DNA of 64,000 nucleotides from Guadua angustifolia (lineage: Eukaryota; Streptophyta; Magnoliopsida; Poales; Poaceae): the NCBI GenBank assembly GCA_036346375.1, contig CM070506.1, positions 2,542,001-2,606,000 of the forward strand, read 5' to 3'. This document shows, piece by piece, positions 35,766 through 45,770 of this stretch. Position numbers and translations under genes: made by a program. The stretch's first letter is position 1. Every line of letters begins with the position of its first letter. A model generated the notes under the pieces. It was not told the DNA's origin, searched no databases, and was given only the letters and a program-made list of their open reading frames with translations.

Positions 35766-36950
35766 CTATATTATGTTACATCAAGATAATCATTAGCTCA
35801 TTTTCCGATAATGAATTGTTGAACCAAAACCTAAATATTAGCTAGATCCACACCTTCAATCCGAGCTAAATAATAATCCAAGCAAAATATAAACTCACAC
35901 AACAAGTTTTTGCAACCTACAAAAAGAATTGGTCGATCGAGTCGGATTCAAATTTCGAACAAAATTCACGACGACTTTGTTTGCAAATTCTGTTGAAATT
36001 GTAACACCTTAAAAATTTCTAAATTATTATTCAATCATTTATTTTATTTTTTCTAAATCTCTAGCACTTAATTAATGATGTTTTCAAAAATAATTTGTTG
36101 ATGGAAATTAAAACCAAAATTATACTAGAAGTAATTTTCTAAGTTTAAAATATTCCAAAGTATTTTTGAAAACTTTTCTCAAATATTGAACTCATTTTAT
36201 ATTTTCTATAAAGCCATTCATATTTCGATATTATTTTAATTCGCAAATGAATTTAAATTTCTTCTTTTCCACATAACCATTGCCATTTGAAGATCCCAAA
36301 CTCCATGATTTCCATGCACCATTCTCCCCCCGACTACGTGCAACCAAACCTCATGCTTCATCGATCGATGGAACTAAAACCTAAATTTAAGCTAGATCCA
36401 CACATTAAATGCGAGCTACATTATAATCCAAGCAAATTCTAAGCTTACACAACAAGTTTTTGTATCCTATTTGAAAAGATCAAGCTAGATCTCTACATTC
36501 ATAATCTTTCATCAATCATGGGAAAAGATCAAATTTTTTCATAATTCAAGCAAAAAAGAGGCTCCATTTAACACCAAATGATGTGAGGAATGATGTTACT
36601 AACCTTAGTTACCTTGGTTGTGAGTAAAATGACCAAAATTTTGAAATTTGGACAGCACCTCCCTCTACATTCATAATCTTTCATCAATCATGGGAAAAGA
36701 TCAAATTTTCTTCATAATTCAAGAAAAAAAAGAGGCTCCATTTAACACCAAATGAAGTGAGGAATGATATTACTAACCTTAGTTACCTTGGTTGTGAGTA
36801 AAATAACCAAAATTTTGGGCAGCACCTCCCCTCCCTTGAAGCTCTTGGCCGAAGCTCCACTGTTCTTTTCGCGCAGTGAAATGATCTGGGTGTGGCAGAG
36901 AGCGGGAGGAGGAAGAAGTTTAAATTGGAACTCAAGATCTGGTTGAAGGC
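35766..36950 (-). other. Upstream region of the CACTA-3 transposase, with duplications and an LTR piece
   Basis: Non-coding. A roughly 100-base block at 35830-35930 is repeated in diverged form at 36370-36470. Between them, at 36000, begins TGTAACACCTTAAAAATT, the usual opening of a gypsy LTR, suggesting an LTR fragment at about 36000-36365 without a detectable target duplication. A 172-bp tandem duplication covers 36491-36835 (CTACATTCATAATCTTTCAT at both starts). Confidence 0.55.
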
Positions 36951-37202
36951 GCCAACCAGTCTCGATGGTCTCACATCGATGCGGTTCATGTAACGAACCG
37001 GTACTAGTGAGCTCCTCGATAAATAGTACCGGGTTCATGTCACCAACCGATCGATGTTAGACCATCGATGCTGGTTGGTGTCTTGAACCGTACTAATGTC
37101 CCCGCACTCAGAGTCGTTGAACCGGATCGTTCTAACTATCGGTCCGGTTCAGTACTCAACCGATCTTGATGGGCGGTAGGAAAGGTCGATTCTGTAGTAG
37201 TG
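36950..37202. repeat. Terminal and subterminal repeats, right (5') end of CACTA-3
   Basis: Repeated motifs GAACCGGTACTA, CACCAACCGATCGATG, GAACCGGATCG and ACCGATCTTGATGGGC lead to TTCTGTAGTAGTG. Confidence 0.8.
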
Positions 37203-37205
37203 TGC

Positions 37206-37789
37206 CCAACTTGAAACATGTTAGCAGCTAATTTTCATTTGCGAATACCACTCATTTAAGTTTCTAGACAACTTTTTAACCAAATATCTCTATACCATGT
37301 GCAATCCACCCCTACGGTGTATGATAGTGCAATCCAACTTCCTTTTGGGCACCAAGTCAACATGAAAGTTCCCCCGAAAAAATAATAATGTAGTTTTGGA
37401 GTGGTGTAGCACCATTTAAAGTTTCTGACTTCACATTCAAAATATGTTAGAAGAGACAAAACAAAGATTTTTCTCAATAGTAATATCTGTCCTTTTCTTT
37501 TTGGTAAAATAGCAAAAACTCAAATAAGGTATGTCACTATTTAATTTGTACTCTACCAGTGTTGGTGTGTGTGTGGGGGGGTCATACAAGGTGGTGTTTG
37601 CTAATGAGAGCCTCTTTAATACATGTGGTGCATTTTCCCTTCCCAATGAAGCCCTCTCTGTTCACGACACAACATGATTCCTCCTTCATGATTTCTTCCC
37701 AGTATCTTGAAGAAATATCCTATCAATTTAGCCAAGATAGTGAACATGTAATGGTAGTTCTCCATAACCAAGGTCATGACAAGGCATGC
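37206..37789. other. Spacer, nothing recognised
   Basis: Moderately AT-rich sequence between CACTA-3 and the next element. The open frames are short and show no domain. Confidence 0.45.
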
Positions 37790-37792
37790 TGG

Positions 37793-38920
37793 CACTACAG
37801 GTTTCGACAATATTTTTGTCAGCCTATATTTTTTTCGTCGGTCAAAAATAGGCCGATGTAAATAACTTAATATTTTCGTCGACCCACAGGAACCGACGAA
37901 ATTACGTTTATTTTCGTTGGTATTCGTTAAAAGGCCGACAAAAATAATTGAGTTATCGCGTCCGGAAAATTTCAAAATTATTTTGTCTATTTTCGTCGGC
38001 CTAGACCGACAAAAATAAGACACGTGGTGGAGGCCAGCTATTTTCGTCGGCCTCGGCCAATGGAAATAAGACACGTGGAGCTACAGTTTCATTTTCGTTG
38101 GGGCCGACGGAAGTATTGCCACCACCCAAAATATTGCCGCCCGATCCATCCAAAAATTTCGCGATCCCGCCTTCCCATCCGCTACAAATGCCCCGCCCAC
38201 AGGACTTCAAGACCGACCTCCGGTTCCAGTCCTCCGCTGTCGCCGCGCTGCAGGAGGACACCAACCTCTGCGCCATCCACGCCAAGAGAATCACCATCAT
38301 GCCCAAGGACATCCAGCTCGCCCGTCGCATCAGGGGCAAGAGGGCCTGAAGAGATCGTGCATTCTTCGTTGCTGGTTGCTCTTCGGTTTCTTTATTGGTG
38401 TGTGGTGTGGGCCGTGGTAGAGACTAGATGGGTGCCTTCACTTCAATGGTGAATGACTCTGTTCTAGCATGATTTGCTGCCTCCTGGACCTCCTCTTTGG
38501 TCTGAGAATGATCACTAGATTTGATTGGTCTTAACACGCGACAGGTGCATGTTAGATCCAAGATATTGCTGTTATCTTTTAGTGATGGTTTTGCCTCTTG
38601 TGATTGACTTCAGTGGAATGTGATCTGTGCTTCTGCTTTGTGCATCACTATGTTCGTCCAAGGAGGATTTTTTAAATTTAAAATATTATTTTCGTAGGCC
38701 TGGGCCGACGAAAATAAAGCAAAATTGCCAACGAAAATAGAACATAGGAATCGCTGACATGGCTTGGGTGCTGACGTGGCGTGGGGACGGCACTATTTTC
38801 GTCGGCCGCTCTGGCCGACTAAAATACAATTATTTTCGTCGGTTGCCGACGAAAATATTTGTATTTTCGTCAACATAATTTCGTCATCGGCCGACAAAAA
38901 TAGTGTCGATTCCTGTAGTG
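37793..38920 (+). mobile_element. Small Pack-CACTA (1.1 kb) carrying a histone H3 fragment
   Basis: Ends CACTACAGG (37793) and CCTGTAGTG (to 38920), with the 3-bp target duplication TGG at 37790-37792 and 38921-38923. Both ends hold TTTTCGTCGGCC / GGCCGACGAAAAT motifs as in CACTA-2. There is no transposase. The middle is a GC-rich coding fragment of histone H3 with its 3' flank. It would need a transposase in trans. Confidence 0.93.
38188..38349 (+). pseudogene. Captured histone H3 C-terminal fragment
   Basis: From the codon at 38200 the frame reads QDFKTDLRFQSSAVAALQ, then EDTNLCAIHAKRITIMPKD and IQLARRIRGKRA before a stop at 38347-38349. This is the C-terminal half of the histone fold of H3 (SSAVAAL points to the replication-type H3.1/H3.2 rather than H3.3). 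Eleven residues that normally stand between LQ and EDTN, part of helix 2, are missing as an in-frame 33-base deletion. V-to-I and E-to-K changes are seen in the tail. A new ATG at 38188 adds MPRP, and the frame is open from 38098. The N-terminal tail with its modified lysines is absent. A stable nucleosomal protein is unlikely, but the frame is intact. Confidence 0.92.
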
Positions 38921-38923
38921 TGG

Positions 38924-39097
38924 AGAGCTAGGTCGATCACATAATGAGAAATCGCATGAAAAGGAGTACCAGATATGTTGCCATTTTATAATATACGATA
39001 CATTGTCATAATTTACAAGAAAATATAATATCCAGCTCATGTGACCAATCTGAATATTTTTTACATACTGATGGTAAAAACTTACACCATTACAAAA
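38924..39097. other. Short spacer between CACTA elements
   Basis: Nothing recognised. Confidence 0.4.
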
Positions 39098-40411
39098 CAC
39101 TACATCACTGCAGGTTCCAAACTGGCATCACTGCCGGATATTGGAACCGGCAGTGCGTAATCAGCAGTGATAGTCAGACTATTAGAACCGGCAGTGATAG
39201 TGTAAATCCAAAAAATCACTCGATAAAATAAAAAAACAATTTATTTGCACCTGAACCAACCTTTATTACTACTACGCACGGTTGCAAGTCGCAAGTCACG
39301 TGATTTTTGCTCGAAATACGCGTGCGTGCGGTTGCTAGAATTCGAACCTGTGACCTGCTGTTTCGCGTAAACACTCCTTACCATCTCACCTAACACGCAC
39401 TTCTTAACTACTATAAGATATATATTCTTTTTATCCCTTCGCATCCAAAAGTTTCAGTGATTATTTGGACGTCTAAATGACTTCAAATAAAAATGTTGTC
39501 AACTACAAAGTTGTAGATCTCATCGAGAGCTACAATTTTCATATAAATTTTATCTTCATCCAACTCCGTATGCAAAAATTATGATTTTTTCAAAAACATA
39601 TTATCACTGCCGGTTTGATTCCGAACCGGCAGCAATAATATTATCACCGCCGGTTCTTGTTGATAACCGGCGGTGATAATAGTCTCACCGACAGTTTGAA
39701 TTCTGAACAGGCTAATATTTTTAAAAAACTATAACTTTTACATACAGACTTGGATAGAGACAAAATGTATATGAAAATTGTAGCTCTCGATGAGATCTAC
39801 AACTTTGTAGTTGACAACTTTTTTATTTGAAGTCATTTAGATGTCTAAATAATCATTGACAACTTTTATTCCTGCTATTCGAAACTTTCAATGATTATTT
39901 GGACATATAAATGACTTTAAATAAAAAATTTGTCAACTACAAACTTGTAGATCTCATCGAGGGCTATAATTTTTATATAAATTTTGTCTCCATCCGACTC
40001 TGTATGCAAAAGTTATGATTTTTTTTCAAAAAACATTATCACTGCCATTCTAAATCAAACCAGCAGTGATACTATTATCACTGCCGGTTCTGGTTGAGAA
40101 CCGGCAGTGATAATAATCTCACCGATAATTCGGATTCCGAACAGGCTAATATTTTTAAAAAATCATAACTTTTACATACGGAGTCGGATCGAGACAAAAC
40201 TTATATGAAAATTTTAGCTCTCGATGAGATCTACAACTTTAGTTGACAACTTTTTTATTTGAAGTCATTTAGCCGATTCTTAAGAAGAACTGACAGTAAT
40301 AATATGATTGCCGATTTAACTTATGAACCGGCAGTAAAAATGTTATTACTGCTGGTTCTAGCCGAACCGACAGTGATAGATCGGTAAGAAAGAAGTTTTT
40401 TTAAAGTAGTG
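39098..40411. mobile_element. CACTA-like non-autonomous element with foldback repeats
   Basis: It starts CACTACATCACTG and ends AAAGTAGTG. It carries many facing copies of a TATCACTGCCGGTTC / GAACCGGCAGTGATA motif (39130-39205, 39603-39690, 40040-40110, 40325-40380). The flanking triplets AAA and TTA do not match, so the target duplication is not confirmed and the exact ends are uncertain. Inside, a block with AGATCTCATCGAGAGCTA and GTCAACTACAA occurs four times in alternating orientation (about 39470-39590, 39725-39840, 39900-40020, 40150-40265), giving two foldbacks in tandem. No coding sequence is seen. Confidence 0.65.
39330..39400 (-). other. tRNA-like remnant with A and B box sequences
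   Basis: On the minus strand GTTAGGTGAGATGGTAAG (39377-39394) resembles an RNA polymerase III A box, and GGTTCGAATTC (39338-39348) matches a B box, at a tRNA-like distance. No tRNA cloverleaf with acceptor pairing could be built, so this is a tRNA-derived piece (SINE-like or a tRNA relic) and not a gene. Confidence 0.45.
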
Positions 40412-40414
40412 TTA

Positions 40415-40575
40415 CAGCGGTAGATTGCACACTTAATTTCAAGGCTCGAGCTATATGTAGTAGTTGACCGTACAAAACTTATGCACACTACATTCTGCAG
40501 TGCAGCTGGTGTCCTAGTAGCTAGGTGGAAATAGAATTAATACAGACAAACTACGTCAATCGTAATAAGAAAAAC
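40415..40575. other. Spacer, nothing recognised
   Basis: Non-coding flank of the MITE. Confidence 0.4.
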
Positions 40576-40578
40576 TAA

Positions 40579-40799
40579 GGGTGTGTTTGGTAGGGCAATC
40601 CGTCCGTAGATCTGATAGAGTTGGGTATTCCTAGCTACATAGATCTGTGGAGCTGGAGCTGTGGGCACAGTAAGAGTGTCTAGATAGATCATCTTGTTTA
40701 TATTTTAGACCAAAAATATAAACTTAATCCACTTTATTTTAGCTTACAAGTTTCAGATCTCTTATGAAGCTAAGATCTAGAGCTCTACCAAACAGGCCC
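40579..40799. mobile_element. Tourist-like MITE (PIF/Harbinger type)
   Basis: A 221-bp element with ends GGGTGTGTTTGGTAG and CTACCAAACAGGCCC, imperfect inverted repeats of each other, flanked by TAA at 40576-40578 and 40800-40802. The TWA-type target duplication and GGG...TGTTTGG ends are typical of Tourist MITEs. The interior also has inverted symmetry (AGATCTGTGGAGCT; AAGATCTAGAGCTC). Non-coding. Confidence 0.85.
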
Positions 40800-40802
40800 T
40801 AA

Positions 40803-41014
40803 AGTATTAACCCCTTTCCTTGGTTTTTTTTAACGCAGAGCTAAAACAACACATATTTTGTACGTTCCACGTAACTTTCATGTATAGTTAAAAACTTCAC
40901 TGTACACTGGTGGTCATACTTTAAAACATTTTACGCACATAATCTAAAATGACGCTTATTTGCAAACGGAAGGAGCAGCTAACCTTGCATATACTGTGTT
41001 TGGCTAACGACCTA
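40803..41014. other. Spacer between MITE and CACTA-4
   Basis: Nothing recognised. Confidence 0.4.
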
Positions 41015-42220
41015 ATACCACAGGAAACGGTATTTTTTTCGACGGCCGGACGGCGGCGGCAGATGACGAAGGGTGGCGCCGCAGGGGTAGGGGCGGCGGC
41101 AGCGGCGTGGAGGCAGCGATGCGCGGCGGCGTGGGAGGCGGGCGACACGCGTAAGGTTTCGCGAGGAGGCACAAGTGAATGGTTTCGCGGGGGTCGGCCA
41201 CGGACTTAATACGCCTTCGTCGGCCAGGTCAGCCGATGCAAATATTTCTTCATACCACGTGGCATAGTACGAATGGACCGAACTTTTTTCGTTGGTCAAT
41301 AAATCCGACGAAAACATTTTGAAATTCCATTGCCGCCCACTGGCAGCACTGTTTTCGTCGGCGTTGCAAAAATACCGACGAAAATAAATTTTTTCATTGG
41401 TCGGTGTCTCTAGCCGACGAAAATGTACATATTGTCGTCGGCTTGGGTAGGACCGATGAAAATATATTACTATTATCGTCAGCCTTTACAAAGCCGACGA
41501 AAATAACTTTAGCCGACTGTTTGCACCAGTTTTGGAAATTTCCAGAAGAATCGGCGGAAAAGAATGAGTTTTGATAAGGTACGAAAGAATCTGTGGGAAA
41601 TTTGGATAAGCTTATGAAAATCCCATACGACGTGCAGATAACAGTTGGAAACTAGGGACCAGGAAGGAAACTACGAAGCCGATTCGGACTACGTTGTCGT
41701 GTTGGATCAGAACTCGGATCGGCTAGACGGGTATATAAGGCGCACCAAGGCTGCTTGAAGATCATCCACAATCAATCAACACATCTACCAGTTTTTACTT
41801 TCTGTAGTCTTTAGTCTTCTAGCATTGTAATCTTTCCTCTGTAAGTCGACATCGATCAAATAAAGTTGCGCATCGCCGATTGTTTGATCGCCATTGGCTT
41901 TTTCAGGTTTGATTTGTTCTGTCTTGTTGCGCATCACCTTTTCAGAATCAATCTACCTTTTATCCTCGGATTAGTCTTAATCGACTAATCTAGTTATCCT
42001 TCTAATCGGCTTCCTGGCTGATTCCCGATTTTTAGCCGATTCGCTACGAGGATCGGCTTGATTGAATTTTACAACTATTTCCCTTATCGATTGCAGGGTC
42101 AAATCGATTGGCACGCTCGCGCACACTTGAACCCGGTGTTCGTCCGGTGTGTTGCAACCAGAAACCCTCTTCATGTTTTTGGCGTCAACACCGACGAAAA
42201 AATTTCGTTTTCCTGTAGTG
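41015..42220 (+). mobile_element. CACTA-4: small non-autonomous CACTA, interrupted by a solo LTR
   Basis: The right end CCTGTAGTG (to 42220) is clear. The left end near 41015 (ACCACAGGAAACGG) is a degenerate match to the complement of the right end. CTA flanks both sides (41012-41014 and 42221-42223). The interior carries TTTTCGTCGGC / GCCGACGAAAAT motifs at 41215-41510, the family motif of CACTA-2. A GC-rich stretch at 41040-41210 may be a captured exon but is not recognised. Without the solo LTR the element is only about 530 bp. Confidence 0.7.
41518..42190 (+). repeat. Solo LTR inserted in CACTA-4
   Basis: Begins TGTTTGCACC and ends GCGTCAACA (TGTT...AACA), 673 bp, flanked by the 5-bp duplication CCGAC at 41513-41517 and 42191-42195. 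It has a TATATAAGG-type promoter sequence near 41730, followed by an A/C-rich leader-like part. No internal retrotransposon sequence is present, so it is a recombined solo LTR. Orientation follows the TATA box. Confidence 0.9.
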
Positions 42221-42274
42221 CTATATCTACCAACCTCCTGAAATTACAAGTACTCGTGATCTACATGAATACTA

Positions 42275-42560
42275 GCAATCAGTATGGAATGATTACCTAT
42301 CCGGCCTTATTCTTTCTATGTTTTGTTTGGTCAGTCTTGCAAAGACATCAGAATTGAGTGGTTTCCCCATTCAGTATGGAATGATTACCTATCTAGGCCT
42401 ATTCTTTCTTTGTTTAGTTTGATCAGTCTTGCAAAGACATCAGAATTGGGTGGTTTCCCCATTCAGTATGGAATGATTACCTATCTGGGCCTATTCTTTC
42501 TTTGTTTTGTTTGGTCAGTCTTGCAAAGACATCAGAATTGAGTGGTTTCCCCAATCAGTC
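42275..42560. repeat. 92-bp tandem repeat, about three copies
   Basis: CAGTATGGAATGATTACCTA recurs at 42280, 42372 and 42464, each followed by TCTTGCAAAGACATCAGAAT. Divergence between copies is only a few bases. No protein family is recognised in the open frames that run through it. Confidence 0.9.
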
Positions 42561-43155
42561 ACGGCTTTAATTCCCACTCAGCACATATGTCTGGAATATT
42601 TCCTCTTAGAGAGTATAGGTCAACTAGGGGGAGGGGATGTTCCTTTCTACAAAAAGTTTTGCATAACGAAGATACATATCTTTGTGCCACCAATTGAAAG
42701 CTTTAAAAGTCGTACCGGAAGATGTCGACAACTCAAGTAAATTGGTTACCTTGCAATGCGGATGCGTTTTTTTCGAGGGGGAGATCCCCTCTCAAAATTA
42801 AATTTGATCAGGCCGCCAAATCCCTTTTCAGGGGCACAGTGGTCACTCAGGACACAGGGTGCATGGGTGGACGCCCTTGCAGTTGCAGAAGAGACAGAAG
42901 CAACAACGCTATAGCTAATATTTAATTTTATAGATAATGTTATAGCTAATCTATTAGAGAAGTTATCTATATGCTTTCTATAGATTACATGAATATTTTT
43001 TATAGCTAGTACCATTAAAAATGCCTTAGGAAAGAGCTTACAGACAGACAGAAGCTTCCCTCGGCACATGCCACAACCACTCCAGAGCGCCAGCTTGGAA
43101 CCTCAGGACTAAACAAATGGCCAATGTCGTCAATCTCTGAACTCCTGACGCCAGC
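42561..43155. other. Region without recognised gene
   Basis: Mixed sequence. The part near 42900-43030 (ATAGCTAAT, TATAGCTAGTACCATTAAAAATGCC) looks like MITE-derived DNA, but I found no paired ends. Confidence 0.35.
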
Positions 43156-43269
43156 ATGAAGAACGCAACTGTACTCTCATTGCTGCTGCTGACCTGTCAG
43201 CCACTTGCCGCTGCCACCAAGAAACGCCGCACCTTCGTCGTTATCCACGTTCCACACGCCGCCCACTGA
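43156..43269 (+). CDS. Small open frame (37 aa) with a signal-peptide-like start, doubtful
   Basis: Starts MKNATVLSLLLLTCQPLAAA and continues TKKRRTFVVIHVPHAAH before a TGA stop. A hydrophobic stretch of about 12 residues and an Ala-rich end resemble a secretory signal. The KKRRTFVV part recalls the propeptide start of plant subtilases, so it could be the first few codons of a truncated subtilase-like gene. No splice continuation was recognised. It may equally be chance. Confidence 0.2.
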   Translation: MKNATVLSLLLLTCQPLAAATKKRRTFVVIHVPHAAH

Positions 43270-43339
43270 ACAGAAGCAAGGGTCCAGCGTGAGGTCCTAC
43301 ATCAACAATAACCAAGGAGTTAGTCCAGTATTGGATAAA

Positions 43340-45155
43340 GAACATATTGCCTTCCTAAACATTGATTAGATCATTTTCTGTTCCGTGGGGCGTCACATGG
43401 GCCAACGTAAGTGTATCAAGTAATTATGGAACAACTAGTCCAAGGTCATCACCTATAGCACTAGGGAAACTTTTCTTGAGAGCAGTTCTCCAAATGATGC
43501 ATACTATCCACGGTCGGCTTTTCACTGGATTGGGCCAGTATTCAGTCGGTAATGTCGGCGACCCTTGTGGTTTATACAGGTCTAACTCTATTATATCTTT
43601 AGCTGACCATTTAATATTCATTCAACTGAAATCACTCATTTTCCTCTAGAAGGCACTCCAGAAGGCAAAGAGCCTGGCTTAGAGATAGCTGATCTTTCGA
43701 TGAAAAATTTATCTTTTGCTCCTACACCCAACCGAGACTCACCCCCATCATAGCAAGAAGATTCTTGACCTTTTTCTTCCAACTCGACCAGACAGACTTC
43801 AGTCAGAATGATTTTTTAGCTATAAGGAAGCTGACGACAATCCTTGGCCATCATTCTTTCAGCTGGCAGCCAAGACTGTGGACATGTACTGGATCTTCAT
43901 ATCGCCAAATATGCTATCTATCAGCTTACACACAAGAAATCAAGCATATCAACCTTCATATGAATTATATCATCCATCTGTATATGCTAGGCAGTTGGGA
44001 TTTGGCTAAGTGTCTCCTTATTTCTAGCTTCTCAATCAGATCAAACCAAGGGAATGGCTTTGTCATCTGTCCAGTGCCCAATATCGTCTTGCACATGGCA
44101 GGTGATTTACAACTTCAAAGCCTGCCACACTTGAACATGCAAACCCAGAGGACATGCAATTTTACTAGTTGGTGGTTGGCTACCTGCGACCTACTTCCTA
44201 TTGAGTTGGTGTCCACTAACTCCGCAAGTAGTGGTTCAAGCTCTAGTAGTAGCGCTAGCTCATCAGGCTATACTAACACAAGTATAGTGAATATTACCTA
44301 CAAGATATCGACTATATTTAGATTTTATTCATCAATTATTCCTAAGCATATCATAGCATTTACTAATCGGCTTTTTCTCAACTCTGAAGACCAAGGCGGT
44401 GGGAAAGAAACTAGCCGACTCATCGAGCATCGACCAGTCCAATAAGCAGCCATCCCTTGTCACGACAGCTTGGCTAGGTACACATCGGTTACCCTTGGTG
44501 TCCAAGCTCCTTCACTTTCTGACATTGAGAAGCAACAACCAAGTATATGCTCATCGGCTTATAATCCAATTTTTGCATAATTTGCATTATAAACCTATGT
44601 TGATGACTTATCCCTTAACAAAAAGGAAACACAACCGGGCCAAAAAGGCTATTACTTCCAAAGGCCCTCCTACCAAAGAGGGATCAGCCAATCACTCTCC
44701 ATGTGGATCGATCTCTGATAGGGTAAGTATTCGTAATCATCAATTTATCACATTTCCTATCGACAATCTCTAGCAATGTTATTAATTTTGCACCCTGTGC
44801 TCTCTCCTGCCACAAAAGTGGCTAGCATTTTGGTTGATCTACTAGCCGCTGAGATAGAGCTCCCTCCACCATCCTCTCAACTGATGCCTCTTGCCCCTAC
44901 CGTACCTACCTTGGAGACAGCTAAGCCGACGGACTCCCTCATCGACAAGTTGGGTTTCACTTTGTCAGACTTGGAGGATGATGAAGAAGTGATGATGGAT
45001 ACACACCCTAGAGAAATTCAACAGATTATCAGCGTATCCAAGAACGCATCAGATTTGCCATCTTAATGACAAAAAAAGCAGAAGTCAATGCGGCTAAGGC
45101 TAGGCTTGGACTCAAGGACGTGCAACGAGAAGACCAGAAAATCCTGAATCAAATG
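43340..45155 (+). pseudogene. Decayed gene resembling the plant mobile domain (PMD) family
   Basis: In the plus strand near 43950 the frame reads QPSYELYHPSVYARQLGFG, close to the tyrosine/arginine-containing stretch of plant mobile domain (aminotransferase-like, transposon-associated) proteins. Around it are further pieces, 43765-44445 and 44776-45066, the latter an acidic tail (TLSDLEDDEEVMMD). 45066-45155 reads AKARLGLKDVQREDQK. Frames change several times. This would be a transposon-associated or TE-domesticated gene type; the assignment rests on one motif and is tentative. It is cut by the gypsy LTR starting at 45161. Confidence 0.35.
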
Positions 45156-45199
45156 ATAGCTGTCGGCGTACTTTGCACCAGGGTACCCTCTCCGCCGCA

Positions 45200-45770
45200 A
45201 AAATGTGAAGACAACGTGGCGGCTGGCGAAAGCGGCGACGATCAAGCCCTCTCACGGGCGTCGGCTGGCGTGGCGACTGGCGGCGGTGATCGAGCCCCTC
45301 TCGCCGGGCGTCGGCCAACATGGCGGCTGGCGGCGGGCGGCGATCGAGCCCCTCGCCAGCGTCGGCCTAACGTGGCGGCCTAGCAAGCAAGGGCGGTCAG
45401 CCCTCTCGCCAGGCGTCGGCCAACATGGCGGCTGGCGAAGCGGGCGGCGATCGAGCCCCTCTCGCCGGGCGTCGCCTAACGTGGCGGCTTTGGCGGCGGC
45501 GGCGATCGAGACCCTCTCGTCGGGCGTCGGCCAACGTGGCGGCCTGGCGAGCAGGTGGGCGATCAGGCCCCTCTTGCAGGGCGTCGCCCAATGTGGCGGC
45601 TTGACAAGCCGATGGGCGATCAAGCCCCTCTCGCCAGGCGTCAGCCCAACGTGGTGGCCTGGCAAGCAGGTGGGCGATCAGGCCCCTCTCGCCAGGCGTC
45701 GCCCAACGTGGCGGCCTGGCGAGCAAGCGTGCGATCAGGCCCCTCTCACCGGGCGTGCAGGTGACCAAAA
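45200..45770. repeat. GC-rich minisatellite inside the LTR, about 55-60-bp unit, roughly ten copies
   Basis: Units contain GATCGAGCCCCTCTCGCCGG or GATCAGGCCCCTCTCGCC, then GGCGTCGGCCAACGTGGCGG. Copies differ by substitutions and short gaps. It makes long spurious open frames on both strands. Confidence 0.9.

Larger units (their letters stand above)
24239..37202 (-). mobile_element. CACTA-3: 13.0 kb CACTA DNA transposon, minus orientation
   Basis: The left end CACTACTACGGAA (24239) and right end TTCTGTAGTAGTG (to 37202) form the terminal inverted repeat. The 3-bp target duplication TGC lies at 24236-24238 and 37203-37205. Subterminal arrays carry ACCGG, AACCGATC and ATCGATG motifs, different from CACTA-1, so this is another subfamily. 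On the minus strand lie the tnp2-type transposase (35765 down to 32530), a spacer with tandem repeats and internal motif copies, a conserved leader (31120-30850), and the second gene (28351 down to 24742). A hairpin-forming inverted repeat is at 28701-29035. Reading frames are broken but longer than in CACTA-1. Confidence 0.95.

Noticed and set aside
37793..38349. A functional histone H3 gene
   Set aside because: It lacks the N-terminal tail and 11 residues of the histone fold and lies between CACTA ends, so it is a captured fragment.
39330..39400. A true tRNA gene
   Set aside because: A and B box matches only; no acceptor stem or anticodon arm could be drawn.
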